Notes: generated by a model not told the origin, from the sequence alone. A DNA stretch of 54,009 nt from an uncultured Eubacteriales bacterium (GCA_900540545.1 UQGJ01000012.1:1-54009); one strand, 5' to 3'. Positions 1 to 11,517 are shown, numbered from the stretch's first letter. Numbers and translations: made by a program.

Positions 1-62
1 GGTTGTTTCTTCCCAGGGTTCTTTTCAACAAAAGAACCCTGCCCCCGGAGGGGGGGACGCTC
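1..62 (-). repeat. Edge-truncated end of the 600-700 bp dispersed repeat family (R1)
   Basis: The first 60 bases carry the hairpin-type terminus (GGGTTCTTTT / AAAAGAACCC) preceded by GTTTCTTCCCAGG. The same arrangement, reverse-complemented, ends the copy at 5632-6325. The body of this copy would lie to the left of the window. Its distance from purL is only about 75 bases. Confidence 0.6.
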
Positions 63-83
63 CAATCCCCGTTTCCGCCGCAG

Positions 84-127
84 CGGAAAAAGCAGGCCCG
101 CGTACATCGCTGTACGCGGGCCTTATC
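84..127 (-). terminator. Rho-independent terminator of purL
   Basis: A perfect 13-bp stem, AGGCCCGCGTACA (94-106) with its complement at 111-123 and a TCGC loop, lies 14 bases after the purL stop. On the minus strand it is followed by GCTTTTTCC. Confidence 0.85.
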
Positions 128-136
128 CTATCCCTT

Positions 137-3100
137 TTACTTAAAATACTCCGCCCCGGACTCAAAGATCGGCTGGTACTTCTCCCCGGGGATATTCTTC
201 GCCACGAACTCGCCCCGCCGCTCGGAGTGTCCCATCTTGCCGAACACCCGCCCGTCGGGGGAGAAGATGCCCTCGATGGCCCCCAGGGCCCCGTTGGGGT
301 TGGCGTCGATGTCCATGGAGGGCAGGCCCCGCTCATCCACGTACTGGGTCGCCACCTGCCCGTGGGCGATGAGGTCCCGCAGCAGATCGCCGGGGCAGAC
401 GAACTTGCCCTCGCCGTGGGAGATGGGGATGGCGTGGAGGTCCCCCACCCGGCTTTTCAGCATCCAGGGGGAGTTCACCGACGCCACCCGGGTGGTGACA
501 TACCGGCTCTGGTGGCGGCCGATGTCGTTGAAGGTCAGGGTGGCGCAGCCCTCGTCCATGTCCCGAATCTCCCCGTAGGGCACCAGCCCCAGCTTCACCA
601 GGGCCTGGAACCCGTTGCAGATGCCCAGCATCAGCCCGTCCCGGCGCTTCAGCAGGTCGTGGACCGCGTCGGTGAGCCGGGGGTTCCGCAGGAAGGAGCA
701 GATGAACTTGGCGGAGCCGTCCGGCTCGTCGCCGCCGGAGAAGCCGCCGGGCAGGACCACGATCTGGGCCGTCTGAATGGCCTTTTCCAGGGCCTGGGCG
801 CTCTCGTGGAGCAGGCCGGCGTTCAGGTTCCGCACCACCACGATCTCCGGGTCCATGCCCGCCCGGAGGCAGGCCCGGGCCGTGTCGTACTCGCAGTTGG
901 TGCCGGGGAACACCGGGATGACGGCCTTTGGCCGGGCCGTCCTGTGCCCGCACACCGCCGGGGACCGCTTTTCCCAGGAAATTGGCTCCACCGCCCCCAC
1001 CGCCGGGGTGCGGGCCGGGTACACGTCCTCCAGCACGGCCTCGTTGAGGGCCAGCAGCTCGGCCACGGTGGCGCTGTCCCCGCCGATGGTGATGGTCCCA
1101 TCCGCCGCGGTGTGTCCCAGCAGGACGCCATCCTCGCAGGCCCCATCCAGCTCGGCCACAATGGCGCCGGGGCAGCTCTCATACCAGCGCACCGCCCCGT
1201 CTCCGGCCCGGAAGCCGATGCCGTTGCCGAAGGACATCTTCATCACGGCCTCGGCGAGACCGTTCTCCACCGCCCACGCGGCCTTCACCTTACCGGCCTG
1301 GCATAGGGCGTGGAAGGACTCCCAGGCCGCTTTCTGGCCCTGGGCGTCGGTGTCCTCCGGGACAAACAGGTAGACCGGGTGCCCCGCCCCCTTGAACTCG
1401 GGGGAGAGGACCCCTCCGGCTTTCACAGGAGCAATGGCGAAGGAGATCAGCGTGGGGGGCACGTCCCGGTCCAGGAAGGACCCGGACATGGAGTCCTTGC
1501 CGCCAATGGCGGCCGCCCCCAGCTCCAGCTGGGCGTCCAGCGCCCCCAGCAGGGCGGCGAAGGGCTTGCCCCACCGCTCCGGCTCCTCCCGCAGCTTCTC
1601 GAAGAACTCCTGGAGGGTCAGATAGGCTTTTTTGTAGTCCGCCCCGGCGGCCACCAGCTTGGCAACTGAGGTGACCACCGCCCGGTGGGCGCCCAGATAG
1701 GGGTCCACCGACATCTCCTCCGGGTCGCAGCCCCAGGCCATGACGCTGGCCTGGTCGGTCTCGTGGCCGGGGAGCACGGGGAGCAGGGCGGCCATCACCT
1801 GGGCGGGGGTCCGCTGGGCCGCGCCGCCGAAGGGCATCAGCACACTGCCCGCGCCGATGGAGCCGTCGAACCGCTCGGTGAGCCCCCGGCGGCTGGCGCA
1901 CCGCAGGCTGGCGGCCATCTCCCGCAGGGTCTGGAACCGGGCCGCCCCCAGGGCGGAACTATCCTTATGAGCCACCGACACCGTGGCGTGCTTCACCGCG
2001 CCGTTGGTGTTCAAAAAGTCCCGGCTCAAATCCGCGATGGTCTGCCCCTTCCAGGTCATCACCATCCGGGGGCTCTCCGTGACCACGGCCACAGGATAGG
2101 CCTCCAAATTCTCCCGCTGGGCGGCGGCCATCAGGGCCTCCGCGTCCTGGGGGGCCACCACCACGGCCATCCGCTCCTGGCTCTCGGAAATCGCCAGCTC
2201 GGTGCCGTCCAGGCCGTCGTACTTCTTCCGCACCGCGTCCAGGTCGATTTCCAGCCCGTCGGCCAGCTCGCCAATAGCCACGGAGACGCCTCCCGCGCCG
2301 AAGTCGTTGCACCGCTTGATGAGCCGGGTCACGGCCCCGTCCCGGAACAGCCGCTGGAGCTTCCGCTCCTCCGGGGCGTTGCCCTTCTGGACCTCGGAGG
2401 CCATGGTGGTCAGGGACTTCTGGTTGTGGCTCTTGGAGGAGCCGGTGGCCCCGCCGATGCCGTCCCGGCCGGTGCGCCCACCCAGCAAAATGACCACGTC
2501 GCCGGGGGCGGGGACCTCCCGGCGGACGTTCTCCGCCGGGGCCGCCCCCACCACCGCGCCGCACTCCAGCCGCTTGGCGATATAGCCCTCGTGGTAGACC
2601 TCCGCCACGTGGCCGGTGGCAAGGCCGATCTGGTTGCCGTAGGAGGAATAACCCGCCGCCGCGGTCTGGGCGATTTTCCGCTGGGGCAACTTGCCGGGGA
2701 TGGTGTCGGCCATGGGCGCCCTGGGGTCGCCGCCGCCGGTGAAGCGCATGGCCTGGTGGACGTACACCCGCCCGGACAGGGGGTCCCGGATACAGCCGCC
2801 GATGCAGGTGGCCGCGCCGCCGAAGGGCTCAATTTCCGTGGGGTGGTTGTGGGTCTCGTTCTTGAACATCAAAAGCCAGTCCTGGACCGCCCCGTCCACC
2901 GTGGCGGGGACGTGGATGGAGCAGGCGTTGATCTCCTCGCTCTCGTCCAGCTCGGGGAGCAGGCCCCGCTTTTTCAAGGTCTTGGCCCCGATGGTAGCCA
3001 GGTCCATCAGCGTCTGGGGCCGCTTGGCCGCCTTCTCGGGGCCGTAGACCTCCACCCGGGCGTCTAAGTACCGCTGGTAGGCCGCTTTGACCTGGGGGTC

Positions 3101-3829
3101 GGCGATGTCCACGCGGTCCAGATGGGTGGAGAAGGTGGTGTGGCGGCAGTGGTCGGACCAGTAGGTGTCCACCACCCGCACCTCGGTGATGGTGGGGTCC
3201 CGCCGCTCCTGGTCCCGGAAATAGGACTGGAGGAAGGTCAGGTCGTCCAAATCCATCGCCAGCCCCAGCTCGTCCAGCAGGGCGGCCAGCCCGGCTCCGT
3301 CCAGGCCGGTGAAGCCCTCCAGCACCCGCACCCGGTCGGGTACGTCATGCGCCTGGGCCAGGGTGTCGGGCTTGTCCATGGACGCCTCCCGGCTTTCCAC
3401 CGGGTTGATGAGGTACTTTTTGATCTTCTCCAGGTCCCCGGCGCCCACGTCCCCCTCCAGCAGGTACACCGTGGCGCACCGCACGGCGGGCCGCTCGCCC
3501 CCGGCCATGAGCTGGATGCACTGGCTGGCCGAGTCCGCCCGCTGGTCGAACTGCCCCGGCAGGGCCTCCACCGCCAGCAGGGCGTGGGGGTGGCCGGGCA
3601 CCGGGAAGATCTCCTCATACACCGCGTCCACCTGGGGCTCGGAGAACACCGAGTTCCGGGCCGCGGCGTAGGTCTCCTCGCTCAGTCCCTGGGCGTCGTA
3701 GCGGTTCAGGATGCGCACCCCGGTCAGGCCCCGGACACCCAATTCCTCGGTCAGCTCCCGGCGCAGGGCCTTGCCCGCCCCGTCAAACCCCGGCTTTTTC
3801 TCCACGTAGCAGCGAAATACCTTGTCCAT
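137..3829 (-). CDS. purL: Phosphoribosylformylglycinamidine synthase, long single-chain form
   Basis: This enzyme makes FGAM from FGAR, glutamine and ATP, the fourth step of purine synthesis in the cytoplasm. The 1230-residue length fits the fused PurL of Clostridia and Proteobacteria rather than the PurL/PurQ/PurS trio of Bacillus. The N-terminal half and middle carry the AIRS-like synthetase domains (NETHNHPTEIEPFGG motif). The C-terminal class I glutamine amidotransferase spans about residues 968-1230, with PGTNC, nucleophile Cys1071 in LGICNGFQ, and His1201/Glu1203 in GHSE. An in-frame ATG 31 codons upstream exists, but the start at 3829 is preceded by GGGAGGA at good spacing and begins the family-typical MDKVFRCYVEKK. 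No purine riboswitch or other pur gene is visible. A MITE-like inverted repeat sits directly upstream. Confidence 0.97.
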   Translation of the reverse strand: MDKVFRCYVEKKPGFDGAGKALRRELTEELGVRGLTGVRILNRYDAQGLSEETYAAARNSVFSEPQVDAVYEEIFPVPGHPHALLAVEALPGQFDQRADSASQCIQLMAGGERPAVRCATVYLLEGDVGAGDLEKIKKYLINPVESREASMDKPDTLAQAHDVPDRVRVLEGFTGLDGAGLAALLDELGLAMDLDDLTFLQSYFRDQERRDPTITEVRVVDTYWSDHCRHTTFSTHLDRVDIADPQVKAAYQRYLDARVEVYGPEKAAKRPQTLMDLATIGAKTLKKRGLLPELDESEEINACSIHVPATVDGAVQDWLLMFKNETHNHPTEIEPFGGAATCIGGCIRDPLSGRVYVHQAMRFTGGGDPRAPMADTIPGKLPQRKIAQTAAAGYSSYGNQIGLATGHVAEVYHEGYIAKRLECGAVVGAAPAENVRREVPAPGDVVILLGGRTGRDGIGGATGSSKSHNQKSLTTMASEVQKGNAPEERKLQRLFRDGAVTRLIKRCNDFGAGGVSVAIGELADGLEIDLDAVRKKYDGLDGTELAISESQERMAVVVAPQDAEALMAAAQRENLEAYPVAVVTESPRMVMTWKGQTIADLSRDFLNTNGAVKHATVSVAHKDSSALGAARFQTLREMAASLRCASRRGLTERFDGSIGAGSVLMPFGGAAQRTPAQVMAALLPVLPGHETDQASVMAWGCDPEEMSVDPYLGAHRAVVTSVAKLVAAGADYKKAYLTLQEFFEKLREEPERWGKPFAALLGALDAQLELGAAAIGGKDSMSGSFLDRDVPPTLISFAIAPVKAGGVLSPEFKGAGHPVYLFVPEDTDAQGQKAAWESFHALCQAGKVKAAWAVENGLAEAVMKMSFGNGIGFRAGDGAVRWYESCPGAIVAELDGACEDGVLLGHTAADGTITIGGDSATVAELLALNEAVLEDVYPARTPAVGAVEPISWEKRSPAVCGHRTARPKAVIPVFPGTNCEYDTARACLRAGMDPEIVVVRNLNAGLLHESAQALEKAIQTAQIVVLPGGFSGGDEPDGSAKFICSFLRNPRLTDAVHDLLKRRDGLMLGICNGFQALVKLGLVPYGEIRDMDEGCATLTFNDIGRHQSRYVTTRVASVNSPWMLKSRVGDLHAIPISHGEGKFVCPGDLLRDLIAHGQVATQYVDERGLPSMDIDANPNGALGAIEGIFSPDGRVFGKMGHSERRGEFVAKNIPGEKYQPIFESGAEYFK

Positions 3830-3861
3830 GTTCCCATCCTCCCAATTTTTCTCTAAACCAA

Positions 3862-3992
3862 TGCCTTCCCCTGGGGGAAGGTGGCCCAACGGGCCGGATG
3901 AGGGGAATGCCAATTGGACCACACGCTCTCATGTCGAGGGCGTCCCCCTCATCAGTCTGGCCTGCGGCCAGCCAGCTTCCCCCAGGGGAAGC
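3862..3992. repeat. MITE-like element with 40-45 bp terminal inverted repeats
   Basis: Left end CCTTCCCCTGGGGGAAGG (3864-3881) continues into GTGGCCC...GGATGAGGGG. The right end is its imperfect reverse complement (CCCCTCATCAG ... GCTTCCCCCAGGGGAAGC, to 3992). Each terminus is itself a palindrome. No coding capacity is seen. It lies between purL and the next gene, inside the likely purL leader or promoter. Confidence 0.7.
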
Positions 3993-4001
3993 CGATTCCA
4001 T

Positions 4002-4039
4002 GTCATTGTGAGCCAGTTCTCAAACTGGCGCGGCAATCC
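4002..4039 (+). repeat. Short dispersed palindromic repeat, copy 1
   Basis: A roughly 38-base unit starting GTCATTG and ending GGCAATCC has a CCAGTT / AACTGG palindrome at its centre. A second copy with about 34 of 38 identical bases lies at 15956-15993 upstream of rlmD. This is a REP/ERIC-like intergenic repeat. Confidence 0.65.
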
Positions 4040-4049
4040 GTATCCGTCC

Positions 4050-5597
4050 CTATCTGATGTTCCATTCTTCTATCCCATAAAACGGGTTCTGCTGGGTGGG
4101 CGACAGCCCACTCACCGTTCCCCACTGGGTCAGCACCGACTGGTTCTTAAAGCACAGCGCGGTAAAGGGCGCGTCCCCGGCCAGCTTCTGGTAGAGGGCC
4201 CCGGCGGCAGTCTCCCGCTCCGCCCCCGCCGCCGCCCGATAGGCCGTCAGCAGGGCGGCGGTGTCGGCGTCGGAATACCTGCCGTAATTCAGCGCCCCGC
4301 CCGCCTCCACCAGCGGGGCCGGGTCAAAGTCGGCGGTCATGGCGGTGGACCCCAGGTAGAGGTCAAAATTCCCCGTCTCCAGCGCCTTCTGGTACTCGGT
4401 CCAGTTCAGCTTCTGCAAATCTACGGTGATGCCCGCCTTCCCCAGCTCCGCGGCCAGATATTCCGCCACGGTCAGGCGGAAGCTGTTGTCCGTGTTCACC
4501 GCGAAGGTGAGCTCCAGGGCCCTGCGGTTCTTTACCAGCAGCCCGTCCTCGTTCTTCTCCCAGCCCGCCGCCGTCAGGGCGTCGGCCATGGCCTGGGGGG
4601 AGTAGGCCAGCAAGTCCGCCGCGCTCTGGCTGTACCCCGCCGCGTCCGGGTGGATGGGCAGGGCGGCGGCCTGGGCGTGGCGGGCGTACAGGGCCACCGC
4701 CACCGTGTTTCGGTCAAAGCCCCGGCTCAGCGCCCGCCGTAGGGCGGGGTCGGCGCAGGGTCCCCTGGCGCAGTTGTAGCCCACAAAGACCATGGTGGTG
4801 GTGGGGTAGTCCCACACCTCATGCCCGTCCCCGGCAAAGCCCAGGGCGTTGGAGCCGGTCAAATCCGCCGTGACCAGGGACAGGTCCCCGGTGTCGAAGG
4901 CGTAGATGAGGTCGTCGGCCTCCCGCAGCACCCGTAGGGGAATGGTCTGGGCGGGGGGCACGGCAACCTTGGCGTTCCACCACGCCGTCCGTGCGGTCAG
5001 CCGCTGGTCCTCCCCCTCCCCCTCCAGCACGTAGGGGCCGGTGCCCAAGGGCGCGTCCCCCTCCCCCTTCACGATGGGGATGTCCAGCAGGGCGGGCAGG
5101 GCCCCATTGGGCCGGGACAGGGTCACCACCACCGCCCCCTCCGCCGCGGTCACGCTCTTCACGTCCGCCAGCCGGGCGGCGAAGCGGGACTCCCCGCTCC
5201 GGGCCAGATTCAGCGAGTCAACCACCTCCCCGGCGGTGAGGGGGCTGCCGTCGGAGAAGGTGACACCGTCTTTGAGCGTAAAGGTCCACACCAGACCATC
5301 TTCCGAGGAAGCATAGCCCTCACAGAGCACATTTTGGGGCAAAAACGCCTGATTCAGCGCAAAAAGCCCCTCCCATATCAGCCCGGACAAGGACAAATTC
5401 GTCTTATCCCGTCCCACAATGGGGTGCATGGTCTCCTCCGTCCGGGGCAGCGTAAACTCCTGTCGCACCTCCGGCGCCGGCGTCGCCGTGGGCGCCGGTG
5501 TGGCCGTGGGGACCGGGTCCGGCGAAGCTCTTCCGCAGGCGGCCAACGAGAGCAGCAGCGCCACCGTGAGCAAGATTGAGCGTATTCGCAGCCTCAT
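4050..5597 (-). CDS. ABC transporter substrate-binding lipoprotein (oligopeptide/nickel, SBP_bac_5 family)
   Basis: This is an extracytoplasmic solute receptor, probably for peptides, of 515 residues. The N-terminus (MRLRIRSILL...) is a lipoprotein signal with lipobox LAAC and lipidated Cys21, followed by a Pro/Thr/Ala linker with TATPAP repeats to about residue 45. The body has family-typical phrases: Y/W-EGL near LIWEGLFALN, FTLKDGVTFSDGSPLTAGEVVDSL, and the C-terminal GNFDLYLGS region. The start at 5597 has GAGGTGG eight bases upstream; the open frame extends further 5' but only into repeat DNA. No permease or ATPase genes are adjacent, so it is an orphan receptor here and may work with a transporter encoded elsewhere. 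The substrate is not predictable from sequence alone. Confidence 0.88.
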   Translation of the reverse strand: MRLRIRSILLTVALLLSLAACGRASPDPVPTATPAPTATPAPEVRQEFTLPRTEETMHPIVGRDKTNLSLSGLIWEGLFALNQAFLPQNVLCEGYASSEDGLVWTFTLKDGVTFSDGSPLTAGEVVDSLNLARSGESRFAARLADVKSVTAAEGAVVVTLSRPNGALPALLDIPIVKGEGDAPLGTGPYVLEGEGEDQRLTARTAWWNAKVAVPPAQTIPLRVLREADDLIYAFDTGDLSLVTADLTGSNALGFAGDGHEVWDYPTTTMVFVGYNCARGPCADPALRRALSRGFDRNTVAVALYARHAQAAALPIHPDAAGYSQSAADLLAYSPQAMADALTAAGWEKNEDGLLVKNRRALELTFAVNTDNSFRLTVAEYLAAELGKAGITVDLQKLNWTEYQKALETGNFDLYLGSTAMTADFDPAPLVEAGGALNYGRYSDADTAALLTAYRAAAGAERETAAGALYQKLAGDAPFTALCFKNQSVLTQWGTVSGLSPTQQNPFYGIEEWNIR

Positions 5598-5631
5598 ATT
5601 GACCACCTCACGAATCAAATTTGGATCATAA

Positions 5632-6325
5632 GGGCGGAGTCCCTCCGGGGGCCGCTGCCGCGGGGGCCAGGATTCTTTGTTCGCAAAGAACCCTGGGAAG
5701 AAACGACCAGGGGCTGCGGCTCCTGGACCTAAGGCGGCGCCAACGTTATCCTGGCAGTTGAAACCGGCTAGAGGTAACAAGGCTGCCCTTCCGCCCCCGC
5801 CCCGGCCGTTACGGCCTAACTGTTTGCACATTGATACCCATTGCGCTGGCGCGGCGCGCCTAACATGGCGATGCCCGGCAGGGCTGTCTCTCATCGGTGG
5901 GGCGCGAGAAGGTGAATTGCCCCAAGGGGGCAAGAGAGGCCACTGGGGGCACGGGCCGCCAGGGTCGGCGGCCCCTACGGCGCATACCGAAGGTCTCTTG
6001 TAGGGGCCGCCCACTGGGCGGCCCGCATTACGCACAAACCTTGTGGCGGCTTGTTGGCACCAATCAAACTGCAACGACTCCCAAGTCTTGCCCGGCTCTT
6101 ACACGAGGGGCGATAGCCGGAGTTGTTCCAGCGTCAGACCGATACGAGCTGCAACGGCTTTCTGGTTTTGCCAGCCCCAAAAACCCATACCGCCGCCCGG
6201 ACGTACCCCGGGGTCCAGGGGAACAGCGATAGGGGGATGAAATCCCCCGTGCTGTCCCCCTGGTTTTCTTTCGGGTCCTTTCTCAAACGAGAAAGGACCC
6301 CCCCGGAGGGCCTCCGCCCCCGGCA
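5632..6325 (-). repeat. R1 dispersed repeat, full copy A (fills the 770-bp gap)
   Basis: This gap holds no gene. It is a reverse-oriented copy of the element also found at 35215-35830 and, as a half copy, at 15546-15900. Both ends carry a self-complementary hairpin next to a C/T-rich tract: GGTTCTTTG...CAAAGAACC on the left and GTCCTTTCTC...GAGAAAGGAC on the right, beside GTTTTCTTTC. Internal conserved blocks include CGTATCGGTC (minus strand, about 6137-6146), CGGCAAGACTTG, AGGCGCGCCGCGCCAGCGCA and AGGCCGTAACGGCCGGGGC. Two REP palindromes (5951-5978 and 6002-6030) are nested inside. Confidence 0.75.
6002..6030. repeat. REP-like palindrome GTAGGGGCCGCCC...GGGCGGCCCG
   Basis: A GC-rich perfect palindrome with a short loop belongs to a family seen at 5951-5978, 15860-15892, 15911-15938 and 32921-32946. 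All carry the asymmetric GTAGGGGC flank on one arm. In copies A and B of R1 two such palindromes occur as a pair separated by a conserved spacer containing ACCTTCGGT. Confidence 0.7.
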
Positions 6326-6332
6326 CGTTTAC

Positions 6333-6368
6333 AAAACGCGGAACGGCCCTAAGACCGTTCCGCGTTGT
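6333..6368 (-). terminator. Terminator of pgeF
   Basis: A perfect 12-bp stem AACGCGGAACGG (6335-6346) / CCGTTCCGCGTT (6355-6366) lies directly after the pgeF stop and is followed on the minus strand by TTGT. The T-tract is short. Confidence 0.7.
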
Positions 6369-6370
6369 TC

Positions 6371-7183
6371 TTATGTCAACTGAATGACGGCGGTCTGACT
6401 GCCCCGCTCCCCCTTGGTGTAGCGGTGGGACCAGTATTTGTCGTGGAGGCAGGCGGTGCAGTCGGCGGAGACGGCGATGTGCTCCGGGCGCACTCCGGCC
6501 TTCTCCAGGATCATGGCGTTGATGCCTTTCAAATCCACCTTGAACTTGCCCCCCTCGATGACCTCCATGAAGTGGACGGCTCCGCTGCCCAGGGCGGCGG
6601 TCATCTCGTTGGGCACGTCCTCATGGGTCTCGAAGCAGCACTTGGAAATGCCCGGCCCGATGGCGGCCAGGATATTGGCCGGGTCGCAGCCATAGCCCCG
6701 CATCCGCTCCACGCCCTTGGCGGCGATCTCCAGGGCGGTGCCCCGCCAGCCCGCGTGGACGGCGGCAATGACCCGGCGGACCGGGTCGTAGAGCAGGATG
6801 GGCAGGCAATCGGCCCCGAAGATGACCAGGGCCAGGCCGGGAATATCGGTCACCAGCCCGTCCACCTCGTAGCCCTCGGGGTCATAGAGGTCCTTTTTGA
6901 TGTCGGCGGCGGTCACCGGGCGCACCACGTCCCCGTGGACCTGGTTGGACATGGCAATCTTGGTCACGTCGGCCCCAATGGTGGCAAAAAAGCGGCGGTA
7001 ATTCTCCCGGACACAGGCGGGGTCGTCCCCCCGGGTGGTGCCCAGGTCCATGGAGGCATAGATGCCCGTGCTGACGCCGCCCAGGCGGGTGGAAAACCCG
7101 TGGACCACGCCGCCGGCGGCCTCAAACGGTTCGGCGCTCTGGTAGACGACGCCGTCTTTGCTGCGGTCAATGATGTTTGTCAT
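6371..7183 (-). CDS. pgeF: Purine nucleoside phosphorylase / laccase-domain protein (YfiH family)
   Basis: This cytosolic zinc enzyme of 270 residues belongs to the YfiH/DUF152 family. Members phosphorolyse adenosine, inosine and methylthioadenosine, and were earlier called polyphenol oxidases; E. coli PgeF edits peptidoglycan precursors. Zinc ligands can be placed at His83 (NQVHG), Cys126 (FGADCLP) and His143 (HAGWRG), and IGPGISKCCFE is also conserved. The start ATG at 7183 follows GAGGGA. It lies downstream of secA on the same strand, separated by a duplicated secA tail and a 151-bp inserted segment. Purine salvage next to purL is plausible chance proximity. Confidence 0.92.
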   Translation of the reverse strand: MTNIIDRSKDGVVYQSAEPFEAAGGVVHGFSTRLGGVSTGIYASMDLGTTRGDDPACVRENYRRFFATIGADVTKIAMSNQVHGDVVRPVTAADIKKDLYDPEGYEVDGLVTDIPGLALVIFGADCLPILLYDPVRRVIAAVHAGWRGTALEIAAKGVERMRGYGCDPANILAAIGPGISKCCFETHEDVPNEMTAALGSGAVHFMEVIEGGKFKVDLKGINAMILEKAGVRPEHIAVSADCTACLHDKYWSHRYTKGERGSQTAVIQLT

Positions 7184-7391
7184 ATTCCCTCGTTACCTTT
7201 ACTCCTCGTCGGAGTGGTACTCCTTACAGTCGCACTTCTCGCCCCACCCAATGCTTCGCATTGTGCGGGGACCCCATCTTTTTACTTCCTCGGCGGGAGT
7301 GAATCCCGCCTGCGGCAAGGTTTTGGGCTATGCCCAAAACGCTTGTACGCGGCATAGCCGCATCCCCGCTCTGCGGGTGCCTTTGGAGCCT

Positions 7392-10160
<2,769 letters not shown>

Positions 10161-10237
10161 GTCGTAATCCTTCACCTTTCCGTATGGTATCAGCTTACTA
10201 TAACACAGAATGACCGGAGAAAAAAGAGAAAAATGTG

Positions 10238-10280
10238 AACAAAAAGAAGCGCCCCAGCCGAAAAGGCTGGGGCGCTTCTT
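10238..10280 (-). terminator. Terminator after the peroxiredoxin-like gene
   Basis: A perfect 16-bp stem AAGAAGCGCCCCAGCC (10244-10259) with loop GAAAA and complement at 10265-10280 is followed by TTTGTT on the minus strand. It isolates the upstream gene from secA. Confidence 0.85.
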
Positions 10281-10290
10281 CCTGTTTGGC

Positions 10291-10836
10291 TCAGTTCAGT
10301 AGTCCGGCCAGCTCCTCCGGCGTGGGGACGTCCCCGGCGGAAGCGCCGTAATGGGCGTAAACCACCCGCCGATCCCCGTCCAGCACAAAGACGGCCGGGA
10401 GCTGCAATTCCTCCCCCTCGCTCTCGCCGTGCTGGAAACCCGCCGCCTTGGCCTTGGCGATTTTGGCCACGGTCCCCGGGTCGGCCAGACCCAGCTTGTT
10501 TTTGGCGGGGGCGATGTCGAATTGGCGGTACAGGGCCTGGTCCGGGTCGCAGACGATGTCGAAGGGCAGGTCGCCGGGGTGTACCTGCCCGGCGATCACA
10601 GAGGGCTTGGACTGCAGGACCACCAGCATCTGTCCCCCTGTGGCGGCGATGGCGGCGTGGCCTTGGGCGAACTGGTGGATGTCGTACTGGCACAGGGTAC
10701 AGCCGTAGTACCGCAGGAAGAGCAGGGCCGTCTTGCCCTGGCAGCGCTTGACTGTCCCGTCCAGCGTCCGGCCGGTCTCGAATGGGGTGTCGAAGGTAAA
10801 ATTGGGCATGGTGTCGCCCTGGTGCAGCTTTGCCAT
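10291..10836 (-). CDS. Thioredoxin-fold / AhpC-TSA (peroxiredoxin-like) protein
   Basis: A 181-residue soluble protein has the AhpC/TSA-Redoxin fold and probably reduces peroxides or another oxidant with thiols. The catalytic region is LLFLRYYGCTLCQYD, with Cys46 and Cys49 in a CxxC-like arrangement after the first beta strands. FDIVCDPDQALYRQF and LPAVFVLDGDRRVVYAHYG are typical later motifs of the family. The start ATG at 10836 has GGAGG seven bases upstream. It is monocistronic, bounded by a terminator on one side and the 10927 palindrome (about 90 bases upstream) on the other. Whether that palindrome regulates it or the divergent kinase operon is unclear. The exact peroxiredoxin subclass is not assigned. 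Confidence 0.8.
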   Translation of the reverse strand: MAKLHQGDTMPNFTFDTPFETGRTLDGTVKRCQGKTALLFLRYYGCTLCQYDIHQFAQGHAAIAATGGQMLVVLQSKPSVIAGQVHPGDLPFDIVCDPDQALYRQFDIAPAKNKLGLADPGTVAKIAKAKAAGFQHGESEGEELQLPAVFVLDGDRRVVYAHYGASAGDVPTPEELAGLLN

Positions 10837-10926
10837 AGAGATGCCTCCTTGTCTGTCGTCGGTGTGGCGGTTTCTGTCTCCATCATTATACGCCTTCTGT
10901 CAAGAAATCCCTTTCCTCCTAAAAAA

Positions 10927-10944
10927 GTGTGCAGATTTGCACAC
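10927..10944. promoter_or_regulatory. Palindromic operator candidate, site 1 (GTGTGCA-N4-TGCACAC)
   Basis: A perfect 7-bp inverted repeat with a four-base centre is preceded by CTAAAAAA. It lies between the divergent peroxiredoxin-like gene and the regulator-kinase operon. Related sites occur at 13431-13448 (also preceded by CTAAAAA) and 30846-30861. Confidence 0.6.
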
Positions 10945-11106
10945 CAGCACAGGGGAGAAACATGATAAAATCTTTCCAATACGATGTTTCTCTTATATAA
11001 TTGAGAAGAACAGAGAGACATCCGGGCGGCAGGCGGCCTGTGGCCCCCCGTATCGCGTCCCCGTGAGCGGCGGCCCTCCAAATCCCAAAGAAGGGAGAAT
11101 CCCATA

Positions 11107-11517
11107 ATGAAACCCACCCACGAACTCCACAACGAGATCCGGGACGGGGCCGGGCCCCAAGTCCTGTCCGGCCCGGAGTTTTCCGCCCCCGACCTAGCCG
11201 GGTATCTGGCCGACCTGCTGGCGGGGCACGGCACGACCACCGGCGGGGCCATCCGCGCCCTCAACCTGGAACGGTCCTACGGCTACCAGCTCTTCAACGG
11301 CCGCCGCCAGCCCACCCGGCCGGTGCTGCTGCGGCTGGCGCTACTGCTGGACCTCACGGAGGAGGAGGCCCAGCGGCTGCTGAAGCTGTCGGGCCGCCCA
11401 GTCCTCTACCCCCGGAGCCGCTTCGACGCCGCGGTCCTCTACGGCATCACCCACCACCTGGGCCTGGAGGGGACCGACGAGCTGTTGGCCTCCCTGGGCG
11501 AGGCGCGGCTGCTATGA
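11107..11517 (+). CDS. XRE-like helix-turn-helix protein coupled to a Ser/Thr kinase
   Basis: A 136-residue cytoplasmic protein. The middle (about residues 45-105) fits a lambda-repressor-like HTH: GGAIRALNLERSYGYQLFNG, then RRQPTRPVLLRLALLLDLTEEE, as in small HTH proteins found beside Hanks kinases in Clostridia. The C-terminal 30 residues (DAAVLYGITHHLGLEGTDELL) may form a partner-binding helix pair. The ATG at 11107 follows GAAGGGAGAAT. Its stop overlaps the kinase start by four bases (ATGA), so the two are translationally coupled and likely act together, for example with the HTH protein as a kinase substrate or as the binder of the nearby palindromes. That link is inference. Confidence 0.72.
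   Translation: MKPTHELHNEIRDGAGPQVLSGPEFSAPDLAGYLADLLAGHGTTTGGAIRALNLERSYGYQLFNGRRQPTRPVLLRLALLLDLTEEEAQRLLKLSGRPVLYPRSRFDAAVLYGITHHLGLEGTDELLASLGEARLL

Noticed and set aside
3830..4049. Purine riboswitch or PurR site upstream of purL
   Set aside because: The region is fully explained by the inverted-repeat element and the short repeat; no riboswitch core pairing was found.
5632..6325. Short open frames within R1 copies A, B and C as real genes
   Set aside because: The frames are not conserved between copies, change length and strand, and lack ribosome sites.
11107..11517. Toxin-antitoxin reading of the HTH protein and kinase (HipBA-like)
   Set aside because: The kinase has a membrane helix and LRR ectodomain and typical Hanks motifs, unlike HipA.
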